Positions 51,601 to 64,000 of a stretch of DNA of 64,000 nt are shown here, piece after piece. Each line of letters begins with the position of its first letter. Position 1 is the stretch's first letter. The stretch is from Dicaeum eximium. Lineage: Eukaryota; Chordata; Aves; Passeriformes; Dicaeidae. A model generated the notes under the pieces. It saw nothing but the letters and a program-made list of their open reading frames with translations. It was not told the origin of the DNA and searched no databases. The stretch spans positions 620,001 through 684,000 of the forward strand of contig VWZP01005600.1 in assembly GCA_013396995.1 (NCBI GenBank), read 5' to 3'. Both the position numbers and the translations under genes were made by a program.

Positions 51601-54600
51601 AGCTCCCATAAATCTCTGCACCTCCACTGAGCTGATGGAGATATGTTGATTTGCATCAGCTGGGGATTCTGCCAGTTTCTGCCCCAAGCAGGGGTAGAAT
51701 CATGATTTTCAAAGCTCTTTTTCAGTGAAAACACAAAGCTGCATACCGGTAAAAGTCTTGGTTTTGTCAAAAATTTGTTTGCATTAAAATTTAAATACAA
51801 CACTTAAAATTTCAGTCAACTCATCAGAGTACACACTACAAACCAGTTGATTCTAAATTTCTGAGCAATGGTGAGTAATAAAATCCCCATGTCCCTGAAC
51901 AGGAATGCCACCATCCCTCCATAACTGCGATTCTGCGCTTTTTTATCTCGAAAGCTGCACTTTCTTTTAAAAGGCTTTAATGAAGGGTTGTCAGCAATTC
52001 CACCTGCACACAGATGATGAAGTGGAAAGGAAAAATAAGATATAAGATTTGGACCCAGAACTTGTAGTGCTTCATCACAAAAGTTGAAATCATTTGCTTT
52101 AAGGTACTTCCATAGAGACAAGGACCAACACCCCGGGAGTTGGTGAATATTTGCACGCAAGCATCAGCTGAGTTTCCGTTTGAATCCAAAGGTTTTGTTC
52201 CTCATTTCCCCTTACACATGACATATACTAACATTCAAATGAAGAACACTATTTTTTTTCATGATGAACACAAGAAAATGGGGGAATAAATTCTGCAGAC
52301 AGCGCAGATGGAATGGGGAAATATACAGTAATTTATAATGGACTAATCAAACAGCATGTACCATGTTTTTATAACCTTCCATAGACCTCCAAAGGCAATT
52401 ATAGCAGAGGAGTTTTCAGAGTTACACCTGACTGAGAAGGAAAGGTCTGTGTACATCAAATATTAAAAACAAAATCACTATAAATAACCTCTAACTGAAG
52501 CACAGCCTCAGTGACAACCAACATTCTTTTTTTCTTTTTCTCTCATTTCTGCCCCTTGACATTGCAGTGTGAAGACTGTAAAAGAAAAGATGGAATATAT
52601 ATCTATAGAATGACCTAAAATTTTCCAATTCTCCTGATGTTACCAGTGAGGGAAATGTACAGCCATGTGTGTGGCCATTATCTTCACATTCCAGTTTCTT
52701 TACTGCATCAACAAATACAATTGACCAGAAAACAGAGCAGTGTTAACTACCATACAATCCTGCTATATAGTTTGTAGTAAGATATATGATGTTTTAATAC
52801 TATAAAAGGAAGATTATTGCGTATCTCTCCTAAAATATTTGTAAATTACACCACAGATTAAGAGGTGGCCCTAACTATCTGAGCACCACTTGATATTGCT
52901 TTATGTTAATAGACACTCTTTGAGTAGCTGTGCTTGAATATGTTATAAAGAATAAAAGGAAACACCGTTTAGCAGTGTTTTTAAAACCATGAGCAATTTC
53001 CATAATTTGTGACAGTCGGCAGATTTTGATAGCATCTCACATCGATTTTTATGTTTCCAGATGACAATCATTACACTATTATCTGCAGTTTGAGTAGTGG
53101 AACCTAACCTCCTAATTAGGATGAAAACCTGCTCCAGTTGCAACCCCAGTAAGTCACAACAAGTCAATAATTTTAATAAGAATTAATTTTAAAAATTCTA
53201 CAAGGTTGTATTGGAAGTTATTCTGGCATGTCTATTGATTAACACTTGGTATTACATCCTATAAAGGACTCATTAAATACAACATCAATCTAAATGCAAT
53301 ATTTTTGTATTTCTTAGATTTTCAAAAATATTTTACTTACTATAAAATGTAAGAAAATAGAACAAAGACCTAACAGATCATTCAGGTAAAGCAGCTTTTT
53401 GATTGGTGTCCTGGCTTCACGCTGCACTTGAGAGAAATATGAAGGATTAATTCACTCTGTGCTCTACTCAGAATAAAAGGATATATGACTGAGAGCTGGC
53501 ATTTCCCTTATTTGTCAGAATCTAACCTCACAAATTTCCAAACATAAAATATCTAGTTGCTGCCAGGTACAGAATCAGTCATGTCTTGATTACTGTGGCC
53601 CTCTTTATCATGATCCCACAGATATTCTTCCTTTTAGGAACACGTAAATCTGGGGTATGTGCAGTAATGCCATGAAGAGATTTCTTCATTTTCCAGTTTA
53701 TGCTTAAATTTGAAAGAACAGTAACAATAGTAAACACAACATTTGATTTTTGCGAGCTGCTGAAACAGTAACATTTGTTAACATGGCATCTACCTAGATA
53801 AACGTGAAAACCATTAATATTAGCTATAATATAATTATATCTATTTAACAAAAAAGCTTTTACTAGTCCTGTTTCCATTTGTCTGAATTAAAAAGCTGTT
53901 AATGTTAATATCAGAGGTTTACTGTGTAAGAATTCTCTTTTTTTAGCATAGACATTTATACTCCAATAACAAAGTTGGAAAGAAAAAATGAATTTCAGTG
54001 CAAACCCGGGAGTGATGCTGCTGTAAGCCTGATGCTGCTCAGAGCTGTGAGCTGATGCTAGGTGGCAGTCCTGTGTAATTAAACACCAACCACTTCTCTG
54101 CATCTCATTCACTCCAGGCGTTTTTCAAAACAACCAACTCGAACATTTCGAATAATAATTCAAACAACAAACACATCTCTTTTCCCCTTTACTTTCACCT
54201 CTTCAGAACTTCATTCCTTATACACAAAAGGTCTCAAAATTAAATTTCCTATTCATAAACCTGTGTTCTAGCGGAGCAGTGCTATGTGAAACAGCTCACA
54301 GAACAGGAGGCAGGCTGCAGTACTGCACCCTGTGCTCCTGGAGTGCACAATTCCCAACTTCTGTGCAGCTCTGACCTCGCTTTTCTCTGCAGCTCAGAAA
54401 CAGAATTACCTCGTGTTGAGGTATGTACTTCCAAAGCTTAAGTCTCCAGATGTATTTGATTGAAGAGCTCACTTTAATCATTTGATCCCTTTAAATGCTG
54501 CTGCTTTTAGCAAGTTACATGTTCACCACGGAGTAGTTACAATTATTGTAGCTACCACAGATAAACAAAGGCTACAGCTATTTTCTCAGACAGAATTTTG

Positions 54601-57600
54601 GGAATGTGTCTTGCTTTGTACAACGTTTATTTCTAGAAGGAAAACTTGTTTGGTTCCAACAGCACTTGAACCACAATTCCAAAAGTTTTCCCAGGTAAGG
54701 CAAGTCAGCCTCCTGCAACAGCACAGAGCTGGCAGGGAAAGTTTCAGCACAGTGATCACTAAATAAATATAAGAACAAATCATGTCAGTTATAGTCAACA
54801 TATGCCACAGGGAGAACTACTTATATATTACACAGTGTATGCACATAATGCAGTGAGGTTTCTTTCACATTTAAACACACACCCAAACAGGGAGGCAGAA
54901 GAGCTCTTACTGTAATATTGATACAAGAACAACACATTTGTTTTTATTGGAAACAGACATTTAAGGACCCAAGATTCACTGATTATGTATGAAGAGGTAT
55001 CAGATCTGTCTTCCCAGGTTTTACTCATGATGCAAACACATTTACTGTATTCATTACAGAGTTCTGTCTGAGATGTAGAGAGTCCCAACTCAATAAAAAA
55101 GCAGAGTGGTCGATAAGGAGGCCTCAGAATCACAGCACAGAGACTTGTACATGACAGTAGGAACATGTGGCTGCTCCCTCACTATAACCAAAAACTTGTC
55201 CAAAACTTCTTGAGTCTGGTTGCAAACACATCTGATGCCAGTGGGGGCCCTCAAAACCAGTTTTTGTATCCAACTGACATTCCCCTTCCTTTCTAGGAGG
55301 TTGATTTGTTATTCTAGGATGTGTATCACGTTTCCAGACAGTAGAGACATAACTCCATGGTTTAAGATTTAAATATTCTGTTTATTCTGGGCATTCCTAG
55401 TGCAGAAAGGGGACACTGTGGTGTCCAACTGCATCTACAGAATTCTCAACAATGCCAGAGTCTGAGTGTTCCCAATACACACATTGTTTGCACCTAATTC
55501 TACAACACGGCGGGAACAAAGCAATTGTGTCACTGGAGAACAGGAAGAACTACTTACCATGAAACTGCTTACCCCAAACAACAATTTAACCTACAGAAAT
55601 GTTAAATAATAGGGTCGTTCTATCTCAGTGTATCATATTCACATCTGCACACAGGAGTGCTAATTTCTGAAACTGTGGTACATCACTCAGTAACGTGACT
55701 GCCTGAATTCCTCTAAGGCACATGAGGGAAGATGCTCAGGAGCAGCAAAGAGAGGTTTGTAAAGAACCCACATCTGCTGTAGAGCTGTGTCAGCCCTGCA
55801 ATGCCTGGTGTTGTGCCACCCTGCTGAACGAAGGCTTGAAGAACTCAGCTGCAGCTGGGAACATTTTTCTCAAAAAACTCTTCCCTCCCACTGCTCAACA
55901 GTAATGGTGGCCCCTGTGGCCCTGTAAAGACCAAGGCTCTACATTTCAATCCAGCATCTCAACCCAAATCATCAGAAACAGAACCAAAGAACACTGGATT
56001 CCTAAGTGCTATGGAAGGGATCTTATTCAACACCACTTCCTCCTTCTCTTTTAACAGCTCTTCTCAATCCTTCCCACTGAATCATAATCACTCATTTATT
56101 TTTTAGTAAAAGGTTAAAGCCTTTCTGGAAATGACAGCAAGCCAATGTACTGTGTTTTTTATTCACAATGTAACAGTTTATAATTGACTGCTTATGTAGT
56201 AATTGCTCTATTTATAGAGATCATTTGCAAGAGAAAAGTGATTGACATCACCTGGTATTAATGATCGAGGGTATTAATGATACATTTATGACCTAATGCT
56301 TCTACATAAATTGTTTTCCCTTCCCAAGATGCTCATGTTCCACACGTATCTAGGGAATACATGTATGAACTTAGAGGCCAGCCTTATCTTTTGTACCGTA
56401 TCTAACAAATATTACTGTTCTTTCAAAATTATGTTTACAGGTTTTCTGTAACTGATTGAGAAAGACTCTTCCAAGTCACTTAGTGCAGCAACATTTAGTT
56501 TTGATCTCTGCCTTTTGAGAATCCATGTTGGCAGTGCTGCTTCTCCTGTAAGTATTCCAGTACATTCCTAAGAAATTAGGGATGAAGAGAAGATAAGAGA
56601 AGATCTTCCTTCTCTAAGTTCTGGCTCTCCAGTGGAAGATGAGAAATGTAGCAGGAAAAAAAAAAATAGTAAAAAATCCCATAAAAGTATTATAGCTTTA
56701 TATTATCCAGCAAAATGGGTTTGAACAACAGGAAAAGTGACAACACTGATCAGAAAGTATTTCAGATTGTAACTAACAAAACATTTACCTCCCATATAAT
56801 TTCACTGAAGTGAGAATAAACAGTCATTGTGTAAGAAAAAAAATACTCACAGAAGGTTTATAAAATTGCAGTATAATTCATCTATTCATTAAAAGGATAA
56901 TAAAGACCATGGCCTTTGAATTACTGTGAACTTATATTTCTTTTCCATGCTTTTGTTCTGGAATTGTAGTTTATTGGCATTTTCAATGCAACACAAAGTC
57001 ACATACTGTAGAAAAGACTGAAAATATTTTCTGTCCTTCATTCATTTGTTGAATTACTTTTTAAGAGATGAGAGTTGGAATTTGATTACACTTAATCTCT
57101 GGCAACACTTTCTTCCTAGAGCCCAAACCTATAAATGAAAGAAAATACTCTGCTTTTATACAACAGTTGTTCTTCCACACCAAAATGGCACTTAAGGTTA
57201 CGGCTAAATAAATTATCAAAATAAAAATCAAAGGCAGGGATTTGCTCTTGTGTGGCACTATCTTCTTAATGCCACCACAAACCAAAACCTTCCATTTTGG
57301 GAAGTTATACTGGGATGCTACAAGAGGGATTGATAAAATGACTTGTACAAAGCTTAACAACTTAATTCAAGGCTTAGCTTCATGTTTTACACAATATTTA
57401 GGAAGTACTAACACCTCTGTTGCTCACAGCAAACCTTTGAAATTTATCAAGCAATTTTGCCTCCCCCCTGCACCCCTGGGCCGTGGCTCACACGGGTGTT
57501 TTTAGCACAGCAGCAATAAAAAATGGCATTCCAGGGTTTGGTGCACAGAGAACTCTGACTGGGTTTATCACAAATCTGTACCTTACACTGGGCTGGGTTT

Positions 57601-57981
57601 TGGGACCTTCCTTGGAACCAGCTTGCAAACTCACCCACAAATTGGTTCTTATTTACACACAAACATACTCAATCCTAATGTACCAATGAAACTCCTCAGG
57701 ACGTTTTGTGTGGTTTTAAACCAGCTGTTGGCATCTTTCGAGACTACACCATAACATTAAAACCTCTAGATAGCTGAAATTTATTTTCAAAAAAGTAAGA
57801 AAAATTACTAGGTCTAAAGCAAAACATCTAAAGATGTTCTTTAAAAAATTAAATATATTTCATTACTCTAAGCCAACTATTAATTCCATAAAATTAAAAG
57901 CAGACAAAAGAAATGTTAAATCAAGTTTGTGAGTATTGGCAAGCCATGGAGGAAAACCTTTGCTTTTATCTCTTTCTACAC

Positions 57982-58009
57982 ATTTTTTTTCTCTTTTTTT
58001 TTTTTTTCT
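57982..58009. repeat. Poly-T tract
   Basis: T8, ctc and then a T14 run followed by ctag. Low complexity; the resemblance to a plus-strand splice acceptor is probably accidental. Confidence 0.85.
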
Positions 58010-58389
58010 AGAGGCAATTTTTATCCATTACTCTGCATGGAACCAACATCCATTATATGAAGACAGTGTCTTAATCAAAATGCCTTCTTATACAAGTCTA
58101 TTTAATAAAAATTCATTGTTTTAATCTTGTAAGTGTAATATTAATGAAAACTAAATTATGTCTCTTTATTAGTCAGTTACTGATACTTCTCTGCAGCTTA
58201 TAAAATCAGTTCTCTTAAAGCTGAATATATTTTAAAGCACCATAAAAAACTCAATGACATTTGCTAATGGAACAAAAAACATGGATTAGCACTGCTGCAA
58301 TGTGACCACTACCATCACATTTTCTTAAGCAAAAATGACTCTCACTCAACTAGGAGGTTTAACAGATTTTACAATAGCTTAAGAGGTTT

Positions 58390-58407
58390 AACAATAATAT
58401 TATTGTT
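58390..58407. repeat. Perfect 18-bp AT-rich palindrome
   Basis: AACAATAATATTATTGTT is self-complementary. The word gaggtttaaca overlapping its left side also occurs about 32 bp upstream, indicating a small local duplication. Confidence 0.85.
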
Positions 58408-61400
58408 CAATAAAAATCCATACAACTTGGAGTGAGGAAGTAACTTGCAGTTGTATGTTGGAAGGATACGCTTTACCTGAAACAGCTTTAGAAGAAAAAG
58501 TCTCTGCAGCATACACTCATCTCTTAAAAATTAAAGTTTTTAATTAATAAAGAGCTGAATGCTTGCAGCTGTTAAGAAAAGACTGGAAATGCAGTCCAAA
58601 TTTTCCATAGATCAGTGGAAAACTTCACCTGCAATGGCACCAACTGGAAAAAAAATTAAAAATCTCTGTGAGACCTCTAAGCTTCTGCCCTCATGCAGAC
58701 TTCTCATTCAGATGGACAGCCTCATGCAGTAGTAGAGACATGATTTCTTTAATCTCCCATCTGAACTCTGTTCTTCAGATGAAACCAATTTCTTGGATTT
58801 CTTCCAGAACACAATCCTACAGATCTCCTAGCGCTCCTCAGACTCTCAGTCCCATTACTTGCAAATGCACTGAAGCAACAGAGCAAACTCTAATTTGCAC
58901 CTTTAAGAGCTTCCCCATTGGGAGCCTGTGTCCAGCAGCGTCTCCAAGGAACTCAAAGCGCATTTTTCCTCACAAATTTATTTATTCAAACAATCAAAAC
59001 CACAAGGGTCTGCCTTCATTCCCACCAATATATCCCAGAAATCTTCTAAAGCCCCTGCCTCACAAACACTCCACTCGGGCTCGTTCTCAGCCTGCCTGCC
59101 CTCCTCACTAGGCCATGCTCCCTATTTTGGGAAAAGTTGGCTGCTGCTTAACATTTAACTTTATCTCTTGCCCTCAACCTTTGTGTACGACGTGTGTGTG
59201 GCACTGGGACACAGAGAAAAAAAGAAAAAACAACTAATTAGATCTAGTCGTGGCCCTGGTCTCTTGAAACTATTTATCCTGAGACATTTTATCTCTAGAT
59301 GCTGTTTAATTCATTAAGAGGCTGAAAAAAATTACAGCGATTTATTATAAAGCAAAGTCACTGAAACACACTTGATAAAAATAGAATTGCAGACCTCTCC
59401 CACATCTGTCAGAATAAGCAGTGCAAATAAAGGCCAGAGTCACGAGACAAAAAGCACTGTGTCTGAGCTATGCTAGTTATGAACAGCATTTTAACACTTA
59501 TATTTGTTTAGAACTCTTTCCTTCCCTAACTGCTTTATTTCTTTTTTTTCAGGTCTGGTACCACCCTCAATTGCCCATTGCCTACAAAGCCTCCACTAGA
59601 TTAAGGCAGCACTTTCCAACTTCTTCTCGTGGTTAGCTTTAGATTTCCTAAATTTGCAAGAACCAAATGAAGCCACACTCCTCTGGTGGTATCGGATCCA
59701 AAAGGGAGAGGTGATTTTGATTCCTTTCACTGAACTCCAAGGGAGAGGAAAGGAGAATTTACTTCCCCCCTGCAGGGAACTGCTGTGTTTAATGGCTGAC
59801 AGAAATGTCTTGGAGCTCCCTCCCTCGCTGTGCTGAATTGTGGTAGGTGGCTGTGGTGGAACTGTTGTCATCTAAGGACATAAGCAAGACAAGGAACAAT
59901 AAAGGCTATAATCAGCCCAAATTGCAAGTTTAATAAAACAAACAAAGCAACCCTACCCAACTTTAGCAAACAAGCTGTGATTTTCAATGTCTTTCTCATT
60001 TCTCTTGCAACTAAAAAGCCGTCACTGAAATTTCAGCCCCATGTCCAATAACGTTTAATGCTCTTTCACTTTCCACTATCAACTTATAAAAACGCATATT
60101 TTCTTTCATACACAGGCTAAACCTTGACATTTATAAGCACTCACAATTAGGATCTTCTCAAAATCCAATATGAAAAGCATTTGTGTTCCCAAGACACGTT
60201 TCTGGCAGTCAAATCTGTGGCTACTGACAGCAGGGCTCTGTGACAGTAATAACTACGGTGTATGACTACATACATTATTCACACTAAAGTAATATTATCA
60301 ATTACAATCAGAATTCATGAAGCTCTACAAAATGGCAGGTCAAGATGATTTAAGTGCCATTTTACGTCCTAATATTTACAAGCTAACGCTTCACAAAATG
60401 AGTGGGGTATAGTCAGTGGAATCACATCCACTTCCTGTGGAGGCACCAGCTGAAGCACTCCTAACTTTTATGTTAAGACAGTAGTTGAAGGGTGTTGACG
60501 GTTTTAACCTACATCCTTTTATTCAGAAAGGCTTCTAATCCAGAATCTTGGCTCTTTGTTTTAAATCAGGGATGTATTGATTAACTGTGAGGCTGAGCGT
60601 ATCCCAGCGGCGGCTGAGTCGGGTATCCACCATGGAATTAGGACAGTTAAACACTAGAATCGATCCTCTCATTGTAAAGCCACAGCTGCTGTGGCAAGCA
60701 GTTTCTCTAAGCTATTAATTTTATTATTAGCACACCTGGAGACACTGTTTCCCTGAGGGAAAAGCAATTCAATTGTGTGTGCTGCAACAGCGAGTGGCAT
60801 ATGATCAATGAGGCAGCCGGGACCACGGGCTTTCTCCTGGAGCTCAGGGTGGCTATGACAAAGTAGTTTGTAAAGCAGTGACAATACAAACTAATTTTGC
60901 TTTATGTTTTATGCACCTCGTTGTAAGCACATGTAGTTTCCAGTGTCTGCCACTTTTGGACTTTTTTGGAGTAGTTCACCAGTCTCAGCCTTCACCTGAC
61001 CACCAGCCTTTGCCTGACCTTGGACCCCTTCCATCCTTCTCCTGTGTCCCAAAGGCAGCAATAAACCACACTCCCTTAAAAGGCAACAGCAACACTTATT
61101 TAACATAGAGTAGAAAGACTAATTACAAGTTTCAACACATTTGGTTCTATTTCATAAGCATGTTAATGAAAAGACACAAAGCCCCACAGGCCTGGCAGCA
61201 ATGCACCAGCTATAACTGACTTTCTAATCCCAAAATAACTGATACATCTCAAAAACTCTGATCCAGCAATACTTGAAGTTTAGTCAAAATTTAAATGGGA
61301 GTCGGTAGAAATTAGCAGGAAAGGAAGATAAAACGTGGACCACTCAGGTATTACATATAAATGATGCACCAGCAGCTCCACAAACCAAAGGAAAAAAAAA

Positions 61401-63148
61401 AAAACAAATTCACACTGGAAGGACAAACCAACCAAACCCCTCATGAAAACAAGATGAAGATAAATGCTGCATCTGATGGAAATCATGATGCTCCAGTGCC
61501 TCCTGCAAAACATTCAGGAGCTTTGGATCCTTACTCTGTTTCCTTCTGAATTGTCATAGTAGTGAAAGCAAGTTCTGTGTTGTGAAACCTTGCAAGAGAC
61601 AATACATGTGTTGTGAAGACCTCATAATAACAGACATAGCATTTAAGACATTTTAAAAATTTTATGTCAGTTGGCTTTTACACCTTTGACTGTGGGGTTT
61701 TGCAACTCAGCCATGTTCAAGCCCTTCTTGGTCCATCCATTCACAGTCCACAAACCTCTACTCTCCTACAGGCTGGCCATCAAGAACAACACCACTCCAT
61801 CCTGTGTAATTTCCATTTTCAGATTTTGATGAGAAAACATTGATTGTGAGTACAATGAGAATTCCAGTTTTTAATGATGATTTCAATGTGTCTAAAACTT
61901 ACCTGTCATTATTGCCACTTCTGCAGTAAAATCATTGTCAGCCTGCTGTACCCATGTCTAAAATGTGCAATCAAGAAATGAAGAGACTTGGGACTCACTA
62001 TTCTGATGCTGACAAGATATTTCACAGAATTTTTGAGCTGTATTTCCCAAATCAGTCAAAGCATTTCAATGACTAACCATGGAAAAGAGGTGTCCTAGTC
62101 AGCAGATGCTGTAACAGAACTAAGACATAACCTTTATTCTTCAGCTTCCACTATTTTTGAAAGTGAAATACGGTAACACCTTTGTCAATCACTATGCAAA
62201 CCTAGAAAATGGAGGGTAGGGTGGAGTGTGGGTGTTTGTATCTAGAGGAACAGTCTAGTTAACTTTAGTTACTTGCACTTTGGGATCTGTGCCTCAAGAA
62301 TTTTTCTGTGCAGAAAAGCTCAGAGATGCCTTCATTCCAGCAGATTTGAGGCTGCACAATTGTACAGCCAAATACAAATCTTCAGCCCCCAAGCCTGAGC
62401 AGCAGAGTCAGTGCAACCTCCCACACAGATGCTACCCCTTGTATCTGGCCCCTCACAGGATAAAAGGCAGAACACTTTCACAGCTGTGTTTCACTGGACT
62501 CACTTTTCCCTGTGCCTAGAACATTCCTCCTCTATTTTCCTTTCAAGCCCACCACTTTTGCCAGTTTTGCCCCCACATGAATGTCCCCAGGAAGGCTGGC
62601 CTCTGCTCTCACTTCTCCTCATGATTTAGTCCTAGATTCTCACAAATTTGTTTAGTTATCCAATACCTGTGCCAGGCACTGAATGTGCACTTTAATGTGT
62701 ACAACTTATTGCCAAATTATTCTACCAGTGGTGCCATCACGTACACATTTAACTATTTCTTGAAATCTAAATCAGTTAGAAGTCCTAATGTAGCTAACAG
62801 GGCTATTAACTACTCTCAATAATGTTGCAAATTATTTACTGAACACTGGACATTAAATTTATCAAAATGAATAAAAATACACTTACATCAATTTGCTCTG
62901 GAAATATTATTCCTACATTGTAGCACTACCATTTATTATCTTCATGGGTTTACATGATGACAAAATAGTAAATACTTAACATATTGGAGGATGTTTTCAC
63001 TTTAAACCCACCTTACCTTAAACATCCAACATATGTCCCTTCTTTTAGAGATGCTGGCCATTCCTATGTGAAAATCTGTATAAAGCAGCATTTAATTGCT
63101 TTTCATTCAAATTTTAAATGAAAAAATAGATTTCTTCTTGAAGCAGAG

Positions 63149-63185
63149 AACAAAATATATATCAGAAAACAAAAATATATCAGAA
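63149..63185. repeat. Tandem duplication of an 18-19 bp AT-rich unit
   Basis: aacaaaatatatatcagaa (63149-63167) is followed directly by aacaaaaatatatcagaa (63168-63185), differing by a small AT slippage. Confidence 0.85.
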
Positions 63186-63222
63186 GGCAGTTATTAAAAA
63201 TCGATCAATTAACTACTAAAAT

Positions 63223-63243
63223 ACACACACACACACGTGTGTG
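63223..63243. repeat. (AC)7(GT)n palindromic microsatellite
   Basis: Seven AC units switch directly to GTGTGTG, creating a perfect 14-bp palindrome at 63230-63243. Likely polymorphic in length. Confidence 0.9.
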
Positions 63244-64000
63244 CAGGGTTTAGTTTCTGATGGAGCCTGCCTTAGACACCAAGATTTAGATCAGTGGTAG
63301 CACAACAGCTCCTGGAGGCACAGAGCCAAACCTCCTCTGGTAAACTTTAAGCTTTTTGAGTTGCAGACTGAAGCCCAGCACAGTTGGTCATGGCTGTCGT
63401 GAATGAACAGAAAGCTGAGCAAGACAAATTTTGGCTGCTTTAAACATCCCACAACTTCCTAAATCTTATACTCTATTTGCTATTTTTCTTATCAAATAGA
63501 AGGGGAATGACTAAGAAAATATCTTTTTCCAGAACCAGTTAGAACAAGATCAGTTTTGAATCTGCCAAGATACAGGCATAATGTCCAACTTATCTACGAG
63601 AGGAGAATGCAATTCTCCTTTGAGATCAATCAGGATCAACTCCTAACGAGGCAGAGTTTTATCTGCCACCCCTCAAAAAAGTGGAATTCTCACTGCATTT
63701 AGGGAGAGCTGGCTGCTGCTTTCCCTAGTTATGTCTCTTTGGGATGCATGCCCAGTATCTAAGTGGCTGTACAATAAAAGTGCAGCAATTACTTCTCACT
63801 TTTGCTGGAAAACCAGCTCAGGACCTGTGAACATGCAGTGTTCCCCCATTTTGCCAAGCAAAAAAGCAGATAGACTTTTTTCCTTCCCATGCTTCAAATC
63901 CCCAACCACTTCACTCTCCCCTGCTTTCCCAAACTTTAAATTTAGCCTTAAATTAAACAATTATAATTGTATATTTGAATACTTTTAAATCAACTTTTAA

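Larger units (their letters stand above)
45561..64000. other. Non-coding sequence, far upstream part of the window
   Basis: AT-rich with short GC-richer patches (46880-47060, 47620-47900). It holds a short 13-bp duplication (48600-48625), a T-rich run (57982-58009), an 18-bp palindrome (58390-58407), a CpG-bearing patch (60590-60662), an AT-rich 18-19 bp duplication (63149-63185) and an (AC)n(GT)n palindrome (63223-63243). No exon, RNA gene or recognisable mobile element was found. Confidence 0.5.

Noticed and set aside
58668..59111. 147-codon plus-strand frame
   Set aside because: Ser/Pro-rich with no known family. The open frame appears to be chance.

Overview
The window looks like avian nuclear DNA, plausibly from a passerine. 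It is AT-rich and mostly non-coding. It carries CR1 LINE 3' ends of the avian type and a piece of an avian endogenous-retrovirus LTR. The only coding sequence I can support is one exon on the minus strand, whose translation I recognise as the N-terminus of teneurin-2 (TENM2). The bird assignment rests on the repeats; the passerine part is a guess.

Layout: transcription of TENM2 runs right to left. About 29 kb (34551-64000) lies upstream of the exon and is most simply a 5'UTR intron or upstream sequence. The exon (34285-34550) holds a 40-nt 5'UTR tail, a start codon in a strong Kozak context, 75 complete codons and the first base of codon 76. It ends at a consensus splice donor. The next 34 kb (34284-1) would be the intron after the first coding exon. 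No second coding exon is visible, which fits the very long 5' introns of teneurin genes.

The rest is sparse repeat and simple sequence: three CR1 fragments (905-1385 minus, 22665-22850 plus, 45100-45560 plus), one LTR fragment (3180-3315), a 108-nt polypyrimidine tract containing the only N, a three-copy 21-bp tandem repeat, A/T-rich low-complexity tracts, a few perfect palindromes or hairpins, and a small CpG-bearing GC-rich segment (about 23860-24175). The other open frames look like chance frames: they are short, lack recognisable domains, and often overlap repeats or each other on opposite strands.

I see no operon, CRISPR, tRNA or rRNA gene, and no sign of a novel multi-gene system. The points worth following up are possible regulatory elements in the large TENM2 introns and the exact structure of the TENM2 5' end.
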